Assembly: GCF_000813985.1 (NCBI RefSeq)
Contig: NZ_JWLJ01000014.1
Coordinates: 1 to 64,000, forward strand
Length of the DNA: 64,000 nt
DNA from: Ruegeria sp. ANG-R
GTDB taxonomy: Bacteria > Pseudomonadota > Alphaproteobacteria > Rhodobacterales > Rhodobacteraceae
Direction: 5' to 3'
Below, piece by piece: positions 44,574-55,512 of the stretch. Within the stretch, counting starts at the first letter, position 1, and each line of letters opens with the position of its first letter. The notes beneath the pieces are model-generated. The model saw only the letters and a list, made by a program, of their open reading frames with translations, did no database searches and was not told the origin of the DNA. Position numbers and translations under genes: made by a program.

Positions 44574-45653
44574 ATGAAGCCGAAACCTGTCATACCGGAC
44601 CCGGATGAAGAGGCCGCCGAAGAGGGGCCTCGCAGCATCTATGACGTTGACCCGCCGGAAGAAGAAGATCTGTGGTTTCTCCCACCTGTTGACGATGAAG
44701 ACCCCGAGGGATTTCTGCCTTCTGTATCACGACCCGACCGGCGCCTGCTGTTCGATCCGAAGGACTGGCGCGCGGCCCAGTCCGAGCTTTCGGCCGAGCT
44801 CGCCGATCTTGCCGTGACCTTCGGTGCCCTGGACGAACGCTTGCGCGCGGGTCCTCGGGGGTGGGGGCATCGTCTGGCATTGATGGAGGTATCGGATCTG
44901 GGTTGGTGGACAGGTGATCGGATCAGTGTCGACCGCCTCGCACTCTGGACCGGGTTGCGGATCGGGGCGACCAGTGATGACGTGCAAGCGTTGTACCGGG
45001 CAGGTTGGGCAGTGCGGCGGCTATCGTCGGGTGCGGGGCCATCAGAGGGCGGCTGGGATGCCGGACTGACAGTGTTTCTCGACCGTCAGGCCCAGGGCAT
45101 CGAGGATGCCCCCGAGGCCGTGATCGATCTGGCTGAGGTGATGCGCAATGTGGCCGGTTTGCATCCGGTGACTCAGGCCGCAATCGGGTTTCACGCTTGG
45201 CGTGCATTGTCTCAGGGCATCGGTCAGGACACCGAGGCAGCCATCATAGCCGCCCGCCATGCCGCTACGATGGGACGGGGCGGGGCATTGTTCATGCCGC
45301 TTTCATTGTCGGGCCCTGGTGCGTTGCGGGGGGCGGGTGCCTTGGATGAAAAGCTATCGGCCTGGATCATGGGGGCAGGTCAGGCTTCGCTTGCGGCCCT
45401 GTTGCATCTGGATCGGGTCAGCGCGTGGGACCGACGCGCCCGCGAGGCCGTCTCGGACCTGAGCGGTCGAACACCGCCGGTACTGATTGATGCGCTCACC
45501 GCGTGGCCAATGGTGTCGGCCCCGCTGGCCGAAGAGTTGACCCAAGCCTCGCGTGCGGCGGTGCAGCGAAATTTGGACAAGTTCAGCGACCGAGGGCTGA
45601 TCCGAGAGGTGACAGGGCAGGGTCGGTATCGCGTTTGGACGGCGGCCCTGTAA
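44574..45653 (+). CDS. Unknown protein with probable C-terminal winged helix (DUF1403/DUF1612-like)
   Basis: A 359-residue soluble protein. The first 60 residues are acidic and low in complexity (DPDEEAAEEGP, PPEEEDLWFLPP). The middle is alanine- and leucine-rich and helical. The last 70 residues look like a winged helix (LAEELTQASRAAVQRNLDKF, then a RGLIREVTGQGRYRVW wing). The arrangement recalls DUF1403/DUF1612 proteins with a helix-turn-helix end, from memory only. Function is unknown; neighbours give no clue. Confidence 0.6.
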   Translation: MKPKPVIPDPDEEAAEEGPRSIYDVDPPEEEDLWFLPPVDDEDPEGFLPSVSRPDRRLLFDPKDWRAAQSELSAELADLAVTFGALDERLRAGPRGWGHRLALMEVSDLGWWTGDRISVDRLALWTGLRIGATSDDVQALYRAGWAVRRLSSGAGPSEGGWDAGLTVFLDRQAQGIEDAPEAVIDLAEVMRNVAGLHPVTQAAIGFHAWRALSQGIGQDTEAAIIAARHAATMGRGGALFMPLSLSGPGALRGAGALDEKLSAWIMGAGQASLAALLHLDRVSAWDRRAREAVSDLSGRTPPVLIDALTAWPMVSAPLAEELTQASRAAVQRNLDKFSDRGLIREVTGQGRYRVWTAAL

Positions 45654-45745
45654 CGGCCCGCTACGGGCCACGTCGGCTTGCATTCGGTCGGGTCTTGCTG
45701 TTTCTGGAAGAGTAAGCAGGCAAAATAGAACATCGGGGCGCAAAC

Positions 45746-46870
45746 ATGAGCAAAACGGCACTGATAACCGGCATAACGGGTCAGGATGGCTCTTACCTCG
45801 CCGAGCTGTTGCTTGCCAAAGGCTATGAGGTTCACGGCATCAAACGCCGTGCATCATCTTTCAATACACAGCGGATCGACCATATTTATCAGGACCCGCA
45901 CGAACCGGACCCTAAACTGCATCTGCACTATGGCGATCTGAGCGATACCTCGAACCTGACCCGTATCGTTCAGGAAGTGCAGCCGGACGAGGTGTATAAC
46001 CTTGGGGCGCAATCTCATGTCGCGGTGAGTTTCGAAGCCCCCGAATATACCGCGGATGTGGATGGTCTGGGCACGCTGCGCCTGCTCGAAGCGATCCGGT
46101 TTCTGGGACTTGAAGACAAGACGCGATTCTATCAGGCCTCCACATCAGAGCTTTACGGTTTGGTGCAGGAAACCCCGCAGCGTGAGACGACGCCGTTTCA
46201 TCCGCGTTCGCCCTACGGGGTGGCCAAGCTGTATTCCTATTGGATTACAGTGAACTATCGCGAGGCGTATGGGATGTACGCCTGCAATGGTATCCTGTTC
46301 AATCACGAAAGTCCCCGGCGCGGCGAGACATTTGTAACCCGTAAGATCACCCGTGGTCTCGCCAATATCGCGCAAGGATTGGATGATTGTTTGCACATGG
46401 GCAATATCGACAGCCTGCGTGACTGGGGGCACGCCCGGGACTACGTGAAGATGCAATGGCTGATGTTGCAGCAGGACATGCCGGAAGATTTCGTGATCGC
46501 CACCGGCAAACAGTACTCCGTACGCCAGTTCATCGAATGGTCTGCCTCTGAATTGGGCCTCGTGCTGGAGTTTTCAGGCGAGGGCGTCGATGAGGTTGCA
46601 ATTGTACGAGAGGTGATTGGTGACAAGGCGCCGGCGTTGCAAGCCGGTGACGTCGTGATGCGTATCAATCCCCGTTACTTCCGTCCGGCTGAGGTGGACT
46701 CGCTGTTGGGCGACCCGTCAAAGGCCAAGCAAAAGCTTGGATGGGAACCTGAAATATCCGTGCAGGATCTATGTGCTGAAATGATTGCCGAAGATCTGGA
46801 AATAGCACGGCGCAACGCGCTGCTCAAAGAGCATGGTCTCGGTGCACCAGTCACCCGGGAAAATGGCTGA
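45746..46870 (+). CDS. gmd: GDP-mannose 4,6-dehydratase
   Basis: A 374-residue extended SDR with the near-invariant start [19 protein letters not shown], the [16 protein letters not shown] segment, catalytic Thr/Ser-Glu in STSELYG and YxxxK in [12 protein letters not shown]. It makes GDP-4-keto-6-deoxymannose, the first step to GDP-L-fucose. It overlaps or abuts fcl, giving a two-gene operon. Confidence 0.96.
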   Translation: MSKTALITGITGQDGSYLAELLLAKGYEVHGIKRRASSFNTQRIDHIYQDPHEPDPKLHLHYGDLSDTSNLTRIVQEVQPDEVYNLGAQSHVAVSFEAPEYTADVDGLGTLRLLEAIRFLGLEDKTRFYQASTSELYGLVQETPQRETTPFHPRSPYGVAKLYSYWITVNYREAYGMYACNGILFNHESPRRGETFVTRKITRGLANIAQGLDDCLHMGNIDSLRDWGHARDYVKMQWLMLQQDMPEDFVIATGKQYSVRQFIEWSASELGLVLEFSGEGVDEVAIVREVIGDKAPALQAGDVVMRINPRYFRPAEVDSLLGDPSKAKQKLGWEPEISVQDLCAEMIAEDLEIARRNALLKEHGLGAPVTRENG

Positions 46871-47858
46871 AATGACTAAGAAGCGCAAAGTCTATGTGGC
46901 GGGTCATGGCGGCATGGTCGGCGGTGCGATCCTGAGGAAATTGCAGCAACGCCAACAGGCGGGCGAGGACATTGAGCTGGTCACTCGTACAAGGGCCGAA
47001 TTGGACTTGACCGATCAGGCACAGGTTCATGCGTTCATGCGTTCGGAGCGGCCCGATGTCGTGATCCTGGCAGCGGCCCGCGTTGGCGGTATTCATGCGA
47101 ACAACACCTACCCGGCGGATTTTATCTATGAAAACCTGATGATCGAATGCAACGTGATCCATCAGGCATTCTCAACCGGGGTAAAACGACTGCTGCAACT
47201 TGGCAGCTCCTGCATATACCCTCGTGAGACCGATCAACCCATGCGCGAAGACGCGCTACTGACCGGTCCGCTGGAGCCGACGAATGAGCCTTATGCCATC
47301 GCCAAGATCGCCGGGATCAAGCTGTGTGAGAGTTATAATCGGCAACACGGAGTCGATTATCGATCCGTGATGCCAACCAACCTTTATGGTCCGGGTGATA
47401 ACTTCCACCCGGAAAACAGCCACGTGCTGCCGGCCCTGATCCGCCGCTTTCATATTGCGCAGCGCGACGGAATTGATGAGGTCGTGATCTGGGGTACGGG
47501 AAAGCCCCGCCGCGAGTTCCTGCATGTTGACGATATGGCCGATGCGTCTCTATTCGTGCTGGACCTGCCGCGCGACGTTTATCAGGCGAATACACTTCCG
47601 ATGCTAAGCCACATCAACGTGGGAACGGGTGCGGATGTCTCAATCGCTGAGCTCGCAGCGACCGTTGCGCGTATTACCGGGTTTAAAGGCAGGATCACCT
47701 GTGATCCCGACAAACCCGATGGCACGATGCAAAAGCTGATGGATGTATCTCGCCTGGCAGAAATGGGCTGGGCTGCCCGGATTGGTCTCGAGGACGGAAT
47801 TCGCCAGACTTATGAGTGGTTTCTGAACCAGCCGGATGCTGGTCTGCGCCGAAAGTAA
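46863..47858 (+). CDS. fcl: GDP-L-fucose synthase
   Basis: A 331-residue extended SDR with [14 protein letters not shown], the LGSSCIYPR Ser motif and [15 protein letters not shown] (YxxxK). It epimerises and reduces the Gmd product to GDP-L-fucose for surface polysaccharide. Start candidates are ATG 46863 (8-bp overlap with gmd) and ATG 46872; an upstream frame to 46833 is less likely. Confidence 0.94.
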   Translation: MAEMTKKRKVYVAGHGGMVGGAILRKLQQRQQAGEDIELVTRTRAELDLTDQAQVHAFMRSERPDVVILAAARVGGIHANNTYPADFIYENLMIECNVIHQAFSTGVKRLLQLGSSCIYPRETDQPMREDALLTGPLEPTNEPYAIAKIAGIKLCESYNRQHGVDYRSVMPTNLYGPGDNFHPENSHVLPALIRRFHIAQRDGIDEVVIWGTGKPRREFLHVDDMADASLFVLDLPRDVYQANTLPMLSHINVGTGADVSIAELAATVARITGFKGRITCDPDKPDGTMQKLMDVSRLAEMGWAARIGLEDGIRQTYEWFLNQPDAGLRRK

Positions 47859-47890
47859 CCGCCCGGGCGGTGGCCCGGGCGGTCTGATTT
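47858..47890. terminator. GC hairpin terminator after fcl
   Basis: ACCGCCCGGGC and GCCCGGGCGGT form a perfect 11-bp stem with loop GGTG, followed by CTGATTT. It begins at the last base of the fcl stop and ends next to the converging DUF2793 gene, so it may act in both directions. Confidence 0.75.
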
Positions 47891-47891
47891 G

Positions 47892-48974
47892 TCAGAACCA
47901 ACGGCCGATTGCGATAGCTTTTGGCGCAAGTGTTGCTGCGTCAGAAGAGGCAGCCATCACTTGAAAGCTCACCTGAGTTTCCGAGGGGGCGTCAAACCCC
48001 ATAAACCGGCCAATCCCGCCGCCGTTCCCGCTAAGCACCGGCGTGCTGCCCGACGCAAAAGCGATGGGGAAAGCCCATGCCGCAGTGTCGCTGGCGAACA
48101 ACGTGCCGGTTGCCGTCGTGCACCCCACTGCCGCCAGAGTTGCCGTGCAAATCTGGGTGCCGTCAGCAAACCGCGTGTAATCGCCATTTGCAGTGCTGCC
48201 CCGTTCGATCACTGCTCCGGAAGGTACGCCGCTGTTCTCAGACACCGTGCCCAGCAAATTACCCGGCCCGTATCCATAATCCGCCCGCATCAGGCGACCA
48301 GAGGTGGTGTCATCCGCGCTGTTTTGCACAGCTGCGCCGTGGGCGGTGCCGGTGGTGGCATTGAATCGCAGAGCCTCGACCCAGTTTCCGCCATCCGGCG
48401 AGACCTTGATTGAGAAATCGGTATTGCCAGACAGGCCCATCTCGGCATGTCCGGTCCAGTTCGACTGGAACAACAGCGATGCGGTGTCTCCGGCACCAGC
48501 TTTGTTGATCTTCAACTGGTGGCCGCTGCCTTCGTGGGTCAGCAACGTGGCCGGGCTGCGCACTGAAAGACGGTTGGTGTTGTCTGATCCGGTCGCTATG
48601 CCCACCCCCGACAGGTTTTGCATGTTGACCGGAGGATTAATCCAGTTCGACCCATCCCAGACCTTCAACTGGCCTGCGCTTTGATCCCAGGCCCGCCATC
48701 CCAGGCCGGGCATCAGGAAATACCAACCATTATCCAGCCATGCCGCCAGTTTACCGGCCTGACCGGCCCAGGCCCCGGTTGGGGTTCCGCCAAGCGCATA
48801 CGTTTCACCCTGATCAGGCGCGGCAGGCGGGAGTGTCGCGTCGACCGAGGCAACGCGCAGCTGCACTACAAGATCCAGCGCGCGCAACGCGTCGTTGTGG
48901 GTTACGTGTTTCTGGGCCTGCGCGGGTTGCAGATAGGGTAGATTCAAACGGGGAGAGTTCTGTGGCACGGGCAT
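47892..48974 (-). CDS. DUF2793 protein, phage-tail-fibre-like
   Basis: A 360-residue protein. The N-terminal DUF2793 region (LPYLQPAQAQKHVTHNDALRA, ETYALGGTPTGAWAG) is followed by beta-rich, threonine/glycine-rich segments resembling tail-fibre or C1q-like folds. DUF2793 is frequent in Rhodobacterales and often found with phage-like or surface-polysaccharide genes. No other phage genes are visible. Here it sits within a GDP-sugar gene set, which favours a cell-surface role; that is inference. Confidence 0.75.
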   Translation of the reverse strand: MPVPQNSPRLNLPYLQPAQAQKHVTHNDALRALDLVVQLRVASVDATLPPAAPDQGETYALGGTPTGAWAGQAGKLAAWLDNGWYFLMPGLGWRAWDQSAGQLKVWDGSNWINPPVNMQNLSGVGIATGSDNTNRLSVRSPATLLTHEGSGHQLKINKAGAGDTASLLFQSNWTGHAEMGLSGNTDFSIKVSPDGGNWVEALRFNATTGTAHGAAVQNSADDTTSGRLMRADYGYGPGNLLGTVSENSGVPSGAVIERGSTANGDYTRFADGTQICTATLAAVGCTTATGTLFASDTAAWAFPIAFASGSTPVLSGNGGGIGRFMGFDAPSETQVSFQVMAASSDAATLAPKAIAIGRWF

Positions 48975-49087
48975 CCTCCTGTGGTGTCGGTCCGACGATG
49001 ATTGGGCGCCACCCTGCCGTGATGCGTATGAATCTCGCCTGACCGGAACGAACGCCCCGGTTTCGAGTTGTTAAGATTTGAACACGA

Positions 49088-49115
49088 CAAAAGAAAGACA
49101 CCTGCCTTGCAGGTG
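49088..49115 (-). terminator. Rho-independent terminator after manC
   Basis: On the minus strand CACCTGC-AAG-GCAGGTG forms a 7-bp stem followed directly by TCTTTCTTTT. It is about 50 bp past the manC stop. Confidence 0.8.
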
Positions 49116-49166
49116 CCTGTATCCTTGGTCAGTTCGCGAACTCAGATTAAGGTCTGAACGCCGGGT

Positions 49167-50603
49167 TCAATCACGCGCGTAGATGTCTTCGTAGCGAATG
49201 ATGTCATCCTCGCCCAAATAGGTCCCGGTCTGTACCTCGATCAGAACCATCGGAACTTTACCGGGGTTTACCATCCGGTGCACTGCGCCCAATGGGACAT
49301 AAACGGACTGGTTCTCGGATACGAGCTGGACTTTGTCATCAATTGTCACCTCAGCGGTGCCTTCCACAACAATCCAATGCTCGGACCGGTGATGATGCGA
49401 TTGCAGGCTAAGCGAAGCGCCGGGGTGGACGTGAATACGCTTAACCTGAAACCGATCTCCGATGACGAGACTTTCGAACCAACCCCAGGGACGGTGGTCG
49501 ACAGGCAGGGCTTCCGCCTGTTTCGCTCCTTTTGCTTTCAAGGCTAAGACCGCCTGCTTGACGTCCTGCGCGCGATCCATGCTGGCTACCAAAACCGCGT
49601 CAGGCATTGCCACCGTGATCACGTTCTCCAGCCCCATCGCCACAACTTCTTGCGCGGGCGATTCCGAGCGCACCAGCACATTGCGGCAATCAATGGCGGT
49701 CACTTCGCCGGCGGTTGCAACGCCGTCGGCATCGGGGTTGCTCAGTTCCTGCACTGCAGACCAACTGCCCACGTCCGACCATCCCGCAGCATATGGGACC
49801 ACGCTGAGGTTATTGGCCTTTTCCATAACCGCATAGTCGATCGAGATGTCCTCGACCGATGTCCACGCTTCATGATCAAGCCGCAGAAAACCCAGATCGG
49901 ACTTTGCCTGCTCAACCGCTGTCTGAACGGGTGCCATCAAATCCGATGCGTATTGCTTAAAGGCCGCGAGGATATCGTTTACCGCAAACAGGAAAATGCC
50001 GGAGTTCCAAAGGTAACTGCCTTCGGACACCATTGCCTTGGCGCTGTCCAGATCTGGCTTCTCAACGAACCGGTCGAGCGGCACAGAGGCCCCCGACGCA
50101 TCCGGAACCTGACGGAGTTTGAGGTAGCCATAACCCGTCTCGGGCCGGTCGGGGGTAATCCCGAACGTTACCAGATCGCTTCGCTCGGTAATGGTGCGCA
50201 CGCCTTCGGCCACCGCAGCATGAAAGGCTGGAGTATCAGGAATGACGTGATCCGATGCGGCCACCAGCATCATCGCGTCGGGATCGGTGGACGAAAGATG
50301 CAGAGCGGCGGCCAGAACGGCGGGAGCGGTATTGCGCCCTTCTGGTTCGATCAGGATTGGGCCGGGATCGACACCGATGGCCATCAATTGCTCCGGGACC
50401 ACAAAACGAAAAGCTTCGTTGGTCAGAACCAGGGGCTTGGCATAGGGCGCATCAGTCGGCCCTCGCAGCCGGTCGGCGCATTGTTGCAACAGGCTGGTCT
50501 CACCAATCAGAGGCACGAACTGCTTGGGGTAGCTTTTGCGCGAAAGGGGCCAAAGCCGCGTGCCCGACCCGCCGCACAGGATTACCGGATGGACCTTGCT
50601 CAT
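49167..50603 (-). CDS. manC: Mannose-1-phosphate guanylyltransferase / mannose-6-phosphate isomerase
   Basis: A 478-residue bifunctional protein. The nucleotidyltransferase domain starts VHPVILCGGSGTRLWPLSRK and contains FVEKPDLDSA. A C-terminal type II phosphomannose isomerase cupin (about 360-478) has the metal-binding LQSHHHRSEHWIVVEG. It makes GDP-mannose, the substrate of Gmd, linking it to gmd-fcl 1.3 kb away. The terminator at 49088 follows it. Confidence 0.93.
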   Translation of the reverse strand: MSKVHPVILCGGSGTRLWPLSRKSYPKQFVPLIGETSLLQQCADRLRGPTDAPYAKPLVLTNEAFRFVVPEQLMAIGVDPGPILIEPEGRNTAPAVLAAALHLSSTDPDAMMLVAASDHVIPDTPAFHAAVAEGVRTITERSDLVTFGITPDRPETGYGYLKLRQVPDASGASVPLDRFVEKPDLDSAKAMVSEGSYLWNSGIFLFAVNDILAAFKQYASDLMAPVQTAVEQAKSDLGFLRLDHEAWTSVEDISIDYAVMEKANNLSVVPYAAGWSDVGSWSAVQELSNPDADGVATAGEVTAIDCRNVLVRSESPAQEVVAMGLENVITVAMPDAVLVASMDRAQDVKQAVLALKAKGAKQAEALPVDHRPWGWFESLVIGDRFQVKRIHVHPGASLSLQSHHHRSEHWIVVEGTAEVTIDDKVQLVSENQSVYVPLGAVHRMVNPGKVPMVLIEVQTGTYLGEDDIIRYEDIYARD

Positions 50604-50674
50604 GATGCCTGCCCCTTCTTAGCCTTTGAACCCGAACTGTCGCAATGAATGCCGAATAGGTGAAGCAATTTTAT

Positions 50675-51568
50675 CTATTGCGCGGCCCGGTCTGACGAAA
50701 CGATGTCATGCAGGTACTGATTGAGGTCTTCGCGCAGGTCTTCGCGGGCCAGTGCAAAGGATACCGTGGCCTGCAGGAAACCGGCTTTCGAACCGCAATC
50801 GAACCGCTGACCGTCGAACTTGTAGCCAAAAACAGGTACGCCGTTTCCGATATCCTCGGCGATTGCATCGGTCAGCTGGATTTCCCCGCCGCTGCCTTTC
50901 TTCTTCTGGTTCAGATTGTACAACACCGAAGGACCCAGAATATAGCGACCGATTACGGCGAGATTTGACGGTGCATCCTCGGGCTTGGGTTTTTCCACCA
51001 TACCCTTGGCCCGGACAACGGTGCCGACGTTCTGACCCGTGTCCAAAATTCCGTAGGAACTTGTCTTTTCGTTGGGGACTTCCATCGCGGCAACCATATT
51101 GCCGCCAGTTTCCTCATAGGCTTCGACCATCTGTTGCAGGCAGGGCTTGTCGGCAGAAATCACATCATCGGGCAACATCACTGCAAAGGGTTCATCTCCG
51201 ATCAGCCGACGCGCGCACCAGACAGCGTGTCCCAGCCCCAAAGCCTTGTGCTGGCGGATATAGGCAATTGCGCCACTTTCCATGTTGGTGGCGTTTAGCA
51301 CCTCAAGCAGTTCGTCTTTGCCTTTGGATTTGAGGTCTTGTTCCAGCACGAGATTGTGATCGAAATAATCCTCAAGTGCCGATTTTCCGCGCGATGTCAC
51401 AAAGATGAATTCCGTGATCCCGGCTGCGCGTGCCTCGTCGATCGCATACTGAACCAGCGGGCGGTCGACCAGAGTCATGATCTCTTTTGGCACCGATTTT
51501 GTTGCCGGAAGAAACCGCGTACCCATTCCCGCAACGGGGAAAATCGCCTTGGTGACCTTGCGTACCAT
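50675..51568 (-). CDS. galU: UTP-glucose-1-phosphate uridylyltransferase
   Basis: A 297-residue nucleotidyltransferase with the start KAIFPVAGMGTRFLPATKSV, the VMLPDDVI metal site and GMVEKPKPEDAPSN. It makes UDP-glucose for surface polysaccharide and sugar interconversion. It lies upstream of manC on the same strand with a 71-bp gap. Bases 51569-51780 upstream show no gene and probably hold its promoter. Confidence 0.95.
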   Translation of the reverse strand: MVRKVTKAIFPVAGMGTRFLPATKSVPKEIMTLVDRPLVQYAIDEARAAGITEFIFVTSRGKSALEDYFDHNLVLEQDLKSKGKDELLEVLNATNMESGAIAYIRQHKALGLGHAVWCARRLIGDEPFAVMLPDDVISADKPCLQQMVEAYEETGGNMVAAMEVPNEKTSSYGILDTGQNVGTVVRAKGMVEKPKPEDAPSNLAVIGRYILGPSVLYNLNQKKKGSGGEIQLTDAIAEDIGNGVPVFGYKFDGQRFDCGSKAGFLQATVSFALAREDLREDLNQYLHDIVSSDRAAQ

Positions 51569-51781
51569 GTTACCTCATAAATTCCATTTATTGCCGGTGT
51601 TTCGGATGATACCGGCGTCCTCACATAAGACTTAAATTCGTATCAATCAATCTCACCCGGCAGGTCTGCTGAGGGCTCTCTGGAATCTGCCATTAACTAA
51701 CGGGCAGAGTCAAAACGAAACATCGCAGAGCATGTTCCGTATCATGTTATCCCAGCGGTCAGTCGTTTTATGTCGTCTTGT

Positions 51782-51816
51782 TCGCGCCCCTGAAACCAGT
51801 GGGTTCCGGGGCGCGA
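51782..51816 (-). terminator. Hairpin after the peptide-transporter ATPase gene
   Basis: TCGCGCCCC and GGGGCGCGA form a 9-bp stem around a 17-base loop, 4 bp past the stop on the minus strand. No clear T-run follows, so termination may be incomplete or Rho-assisted. Confidence 0.5.
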
Positions 51817-51820
51817 TGAT

Positions 51821-53626
51821 TCAGGTATTGGCCATAATCGCCTCAAGCGGATCGTGTTCGGCGACGAAGTGATCGGGCGCGACCTCATTGAGTTGCGGGA
51901 TATAGTTGGTTTCTCCCATCGACAACCTGCTGGGCAGGAAGCGCAATGCAGCCTTCGGGTCCATGGGCGAGGGCAATTCTCCCGGTAGTTTAAGCCTTTG
52001 GCGGCTACGCTCGACATCGGGATCAGGGATCGGAACTGCCGAGATCAGTGACTTGGTGTATGGGTGTATCGGTTCGGAACAGATCACTTCACCATCTCCC
52101 AGTTCGACGATGCGGCCCAGGTACAATACCATGATCCTGTTTGACACCGCACGCACCACCGACAAATCGTGGCTGATGAAGATCATCGACAGGCCGAACT
52201 CTTGTTGCAATTCGCGCAACAATCCAACGATCTGAGCTTGAATGGACACGTCGAGCGCTGAAACGGCTTCATCGCAGATGATCAATTTTGGCTTGTTGAT
52301 CATGGCACGTGCGATTCCCACACGCTGGTTCTGCCCTCCGGACAGTTCGTGCGGATACCGGTTGATCATATTGGCCTTGAGGCCAACCCGCTCCATCATC
52401 TCGGCGACCAGCTTCTTGCGCTCCCGGTCGGTCAGGTCCGGACGATAGGTTTTCAGCGGTTCCGCGATTGAGGCCGAGATCGTCATCCGTGGATCAAGGC
52501 TAGCCAGCGGGTCCTGAAACACGATCTGCAGATCCTTGCGGTATTTGTTCAACTCGGCTCGCTTTAACCCGACGATCGGATGACCCAGCCAGCTGACATT
52601 TCCGTAGCTGGGCTCGATCAATTGCAGAACCGCTCTGGCCAGGGTGGACTTGCCACAGCCGGATTCGCCGACAACACCCAGGGTTTCACCCTTTCGGATG
52701 TCGAAACTGACGCCATCAACTGCCTTCAACGGAACCTTGTGACCGAACAGCCCGCCCGAGACATGGATCGGGAAATGAACCTTGACGTCGTCGACCTTCA
52801 GCAAGGGCTCTTCTGTCGGCGGCAATGCTTTGGGCGCATCGCCTGCATCAATGCGCGGCATCGCCTCCAGCAATGTACGGGTATAGTCATGCTCCGGCGC
52901 GCGGAAGATTTCGCGTGTGTCCCCCGCTTCGACGAACTTGCCCATACGCATGACCTGAATTCTGTCGCACATGCGGGCGACAACCCCCATATCGTGGGTG
53001 ATCAGAGCAATTGCGGTGCCTTCGTCCTTTTGCAATCTCACCATCAGGTCCAGTATGTCGGCCTGTACCGTGACATCCAGCGCTGTCGTGGGCTCATCCG
53101 CGATCAGCAATTTGGGGTTACACAACATCGACATGGCGATCATGACACGCTGGCGCATACCGCCGGACAGCTCGTGCGGATACTGATCCAGACGTCGGGC
53201 CGCTTCGGGGATGCGCACACGGTTAAGCCAGTCCAGGCATCGCTGGCGTGCGGCGGACCCTTGCAGACCCTCATGAACCTGCAGCACCTCGCGCATTTGC
53301 TGGCCGACCCGCAGATGGGGGGTTAGCGCGGTCAATGGGTCCTGAAAGATCATACCGACATCTGAACCGCGTATTCTGTTCAGTTGTCCTACCGGCAGAT
53401 TCAGGATTTCCTGACCGTTCAGCATTGCAGATCCGGTCGCGCGGCCTGCCGGGGGCAGCAACCCCATCGCCGCCATGAACGTTTGGCTCTTGCCCGATCC
53501 ACTTTCGCCAACGATACCAAGGCATTCGCCGGGACTGATGTCGAAGCTGATGCCTTTTACGGCCTCGACCACGCCATCGGGGGTGTCAAACCGGACGCTC
53601 AGGTCCTTTACGGAAAACAGGCTCAT
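51821..53626 (-). CDS. Fused oligopeptide/dipeptide ABC ATPase (OppD-OppF type)
   Basis: A 601-residue protein with two ATPase domains. Domain 1 (about 1-260) has Walker A GESGSGKS, signature LSGGMRQRV and Walker [12 protein letters not shown]. Domain 2 (about 280-560) has [17 protein letters not shown] and [12 protein letters not shown]. Domain 2 has Asp-Glu-Ala where DEPT is usual, with the catalytic Glu kept. It powers the OppB/OppC permease encoded upstream. ATG 53626 is 1 bp after the oppC-like stop; the frame extends to 53668 inside oppC. Confidence 0.9.
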   Translation of the reverse strand: MSLFSVKDLSVRFDTPDGVVEAVKGISFDISPGECLGIVGESGSGKSQTFMAAMGLLPPAGRATGSAMLNGQEILNLPVGQLNRIRGSDVGMIFQDPLTALTPHLRVGQQMREVLQVHEGLQGSAARQRCLDWLNRVRIPEAARRLDQYPHELSGGMRQRVMIAMSMLCNPKLLIADEPTTALDVTVQADILDLMVRLQKDEGTAIALITHDMGVVARMCDRIQVMRMGKFVEAGDTREIFRAPEHDYTRTLLEAMPRIDAGDAPKALPPTEEPLLKVDDVKVHFPIHVSGGLFGHKVPLKAVDGVSFDIRKGETLGVVGESGCGKSTLARAVLQLIEPSYGNVSWLGHPIVGLKRAELNKYRKDLQIVFQDPLASLDPRMTISASIAEPLKTYRPDLTDRERKKLVAEMMERVGLKANMINRYPHELSGGQNQRVGIARAMINKPKLIICDEAVSALDVSIQAQIVGLLRELQQEFGLSMIFISHDLSVVRAVSNRIMVLYLGRIVELGDGEVICSEPIHPYTKSLISAVPIPDPDVERSRQRLKLPGELPSPMDPKAALRFLPSRLSMGETNYIPQLNEVAPDHFVAEHDPLEAIMANT

Positions 53627-53627
53627 A

Positions 53628-54557
53628 TCAGCGATCCTTCGGGTCCAGAGCGTCACGCAGCCCGTCACCGATGAAGAACATGGTGATGATGATGGCGACG
53701 TAGATTGTAAGTGGGAACATCAGTTGCCAGAGCGTGCCATACGCCATGGTCCCCGCCCCCTCGGCGATCAGGCGGCCCAAAGATGTATAAGGCTCCGATA
53801 TCCCGAGACCCAGGAATGAAATGAAGCTTTCGGTCAGGATCATTTCAGGCACCAGCAGCGAGGCATATACGATCACAACGCCCAGCAGGTTGGGCAGGAT
53901 GTGGCGGTACATGATGGTGAACTCGCTGACACCTGCGGCGCGGGCCGCCTCGATGAACTCGCGGTTTTTCAGGGTCAGGGTCTGACCCCGCACAATCCGC
54001 GCCATCGTCAGCCACCCGACTGCGCCCAGAGCGATGAACAGCATGAAAAACGACCGCCCGGCCACGACGAGCAGAAGGATGATGATCAGCGTTGCAGGGA
54101 TTGCCAGCAGGATATCAACAAAGCGCATCATTGCACTGTCGGTCCGCCCGCCGATATAACCCGCCGTGATGCCGTAGCAGGTGCCGACGATCAGCGCAGT
54201 CGCGGCCCCGATCAGACCGACCAGCAGCGATGTGGTGGTGGCCTGAATGACCCGGCTGTAGAGATCGCGCCCCAGATCGTCGACGCCGAAATAGTGCCCG
54301 GTCTCGATCGAGGGCATCCCCATTCCACGCACGTCGCCCATGACGTTCCAGTCAATCTCTTCATTGTTCCAGACTGCGAAGTATGGACCAATAATCGTGA
54401 ACAGCACGATCAGGCCCAATATGAAGATACTGGCCATCGCGGCCTTGTTACGAACAAAACGCATCCGCGCGTCCTGCCAGAGTGAGCGCCCCTGAATAAC
54501 CGTGTAATCTGTGATTTCCTCGGCCAGATGGGCGGCTTTTTGTGATTTTCCAAGCAT
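53628..54557 (-). CDS. oppC: Oligopeptide/dipeptide ABC permease, OppC/DppC type
   Basis: A 309-residue membrane protein with the usual N-terminal cytoplasmic segment ([19 protein letters not shown]), about six helices, [15 protein letters not shown] and the EAA-loop segment [24 protein letters not shown] 54557 is chosen because GAGGGGCAG precedes it and it follows the oppB-like stop by 10 bp. Confidence 0.88.
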   Translation of the reverse strand: MLGKSQKAAHLAEEITDYTVIQGRSLWQDARMRFVRNKAAMASIFILGLIVLFTIIGPYFAVWNNEEIDWNVMGDVRGMGMPSIETGHYFGVDDLGRDLYSRVIQATTTSLLVGLIGAATALIVGTCYGITAGYIGGRTDSAMMRFVDILLAIPATLIIILLLVVAGRSFFMLFIALGAVGWLTMARIVRGQTLTLKNREFIEAARAAGVSEFTIMYRHILPNLLGVVIVYASLLVPEMILTESFISFLGLGISEPYTSLGRLIAEGAGTMAYGTLWQLMFPLTIYVAIIITMFFIGDGLRDALDPKDR

Positions 54558-54567
54558 TGCCTGCCCC

Positions 54568-55491
54568 TCAATAACGGATTTTCGGATCGAACCAGGCATA
54601 AGCCAGGTCGGTCAGAAGGTTCACGACGACGGTCAGCGCGCCATAAAGGATCGTGACGCCCAGCAGCACCGCGTAGTCTCGTGACAGGGCAGACCCCACA
54701 TAGGCCTGACCCAGACCACCGGTTGAGAAATAGATGTCGACAAAGACCGAACCGGTCAGCACGTAGACGAAGACCGGCCCCAGGTAAGACACCACCGGCA
54801 GCAGCGTGGGCTTCAGCGCATGGCGCCAGATCACGGTTCTGGTGGGCAGGCCCTTGGCCCTTGCGGTGCGAATGAAGTTCGAGTTCAGAACTTCCAGCAT
54901 GGACGAACGTGTGATCCGGGCGATCGAACCCATATAAGAGGTCGCGAGCGCAATCACCGGCATGATCAGGTACTGCCATTGGCCTCCGTTCCAGCCACCG
55001 CCCGGCAGCCAACCCAGCCAGAGAGTGAAGGTCAGGATCAGGATCGGGCCCATGATGAAGTTCGGCAATGCTTGCGCTGCGATCCCCAGACCAACGGCGA
55101 AATAGTCAATCCAGCTATTGTGTTTGATCGCAGCCGCGATACCGAGGCTTACACCCACAGCGGTCGCAACCAGAAACGACAGCGAACCGTAGGTCAGCGA
55201 GATCGGGAAGCCCTGTGCGATGATGTCATTGACGTCCCGGTCCTTGAACTTGAAGGATGGACCGAAATCGAAATGCACGACGATATTGTACAGATAGTCC
55301 CAAAGCTGCTTCCACAGCGGTTGGTCCAGCCCGTACCGTGCCTCGATATTGGCCAGAACCTGCGGCGGCAAAGGCCGCTCTGAGGTGAATGGCCCACCGG
55401 GCGCAAAGTGCATCAGGAAGAAACAGGCAACGATCAGCAGCAGGATCGTCGGAATGGCGACCAGCAGTCGCCTCAGGCTATAGGCAAGCAT
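54568..55491 (-). CDS. oppB: Oligopeptide/dipeptide ABC permease, OppB/DppB type
   Basis: A 307-residue membrane protein starting MLAYSLRRLLVAIPTILLL, a typical OppB N-terminus, with about six helices, RSSMLEVLNSNFIRTARAKG (EAA region) and FSTGGLGQAYV near the end. It forms the channel with OppC. Confidence 0.88.
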   Translation of the reverse strand: MLAYSLRRLLVAIPTILLLIVACFFLMHFAPGGPFTSERPLPPQVLANIEARYGLDQPLWKQLWDYLYNIVVHFDFGPSFKFKDRDVNDIIAQGFPISLTYGSLSFLVATAVGVSLGIAAAIKHNSWIDYFAVGLGIAAQALPNFIMGPILILTFTLWLGWLPGGGWNGGQWQYLIMPVIALATSYMGSIARITRSSMLEVLNSNFIRTARAKGLPTRTVIWRHALKPTLLPVVSYLGPVFVYVLTGSVFVDIYFSTGGLGQAYVGSALSRDYAVLLGVTILYGALTVVVNLLTDLAYAWFDPKIRY

Positions 55492-55512
55492 TTCATGCCC
55501 CCGTGTTTATTG

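Noticed and set aside
47892..48974. Prophage or gene transfer agent region
   Set aside because: Only the DUF2793 gene is phage-like; no capsid, terminase, integrase or tail genes surround it.
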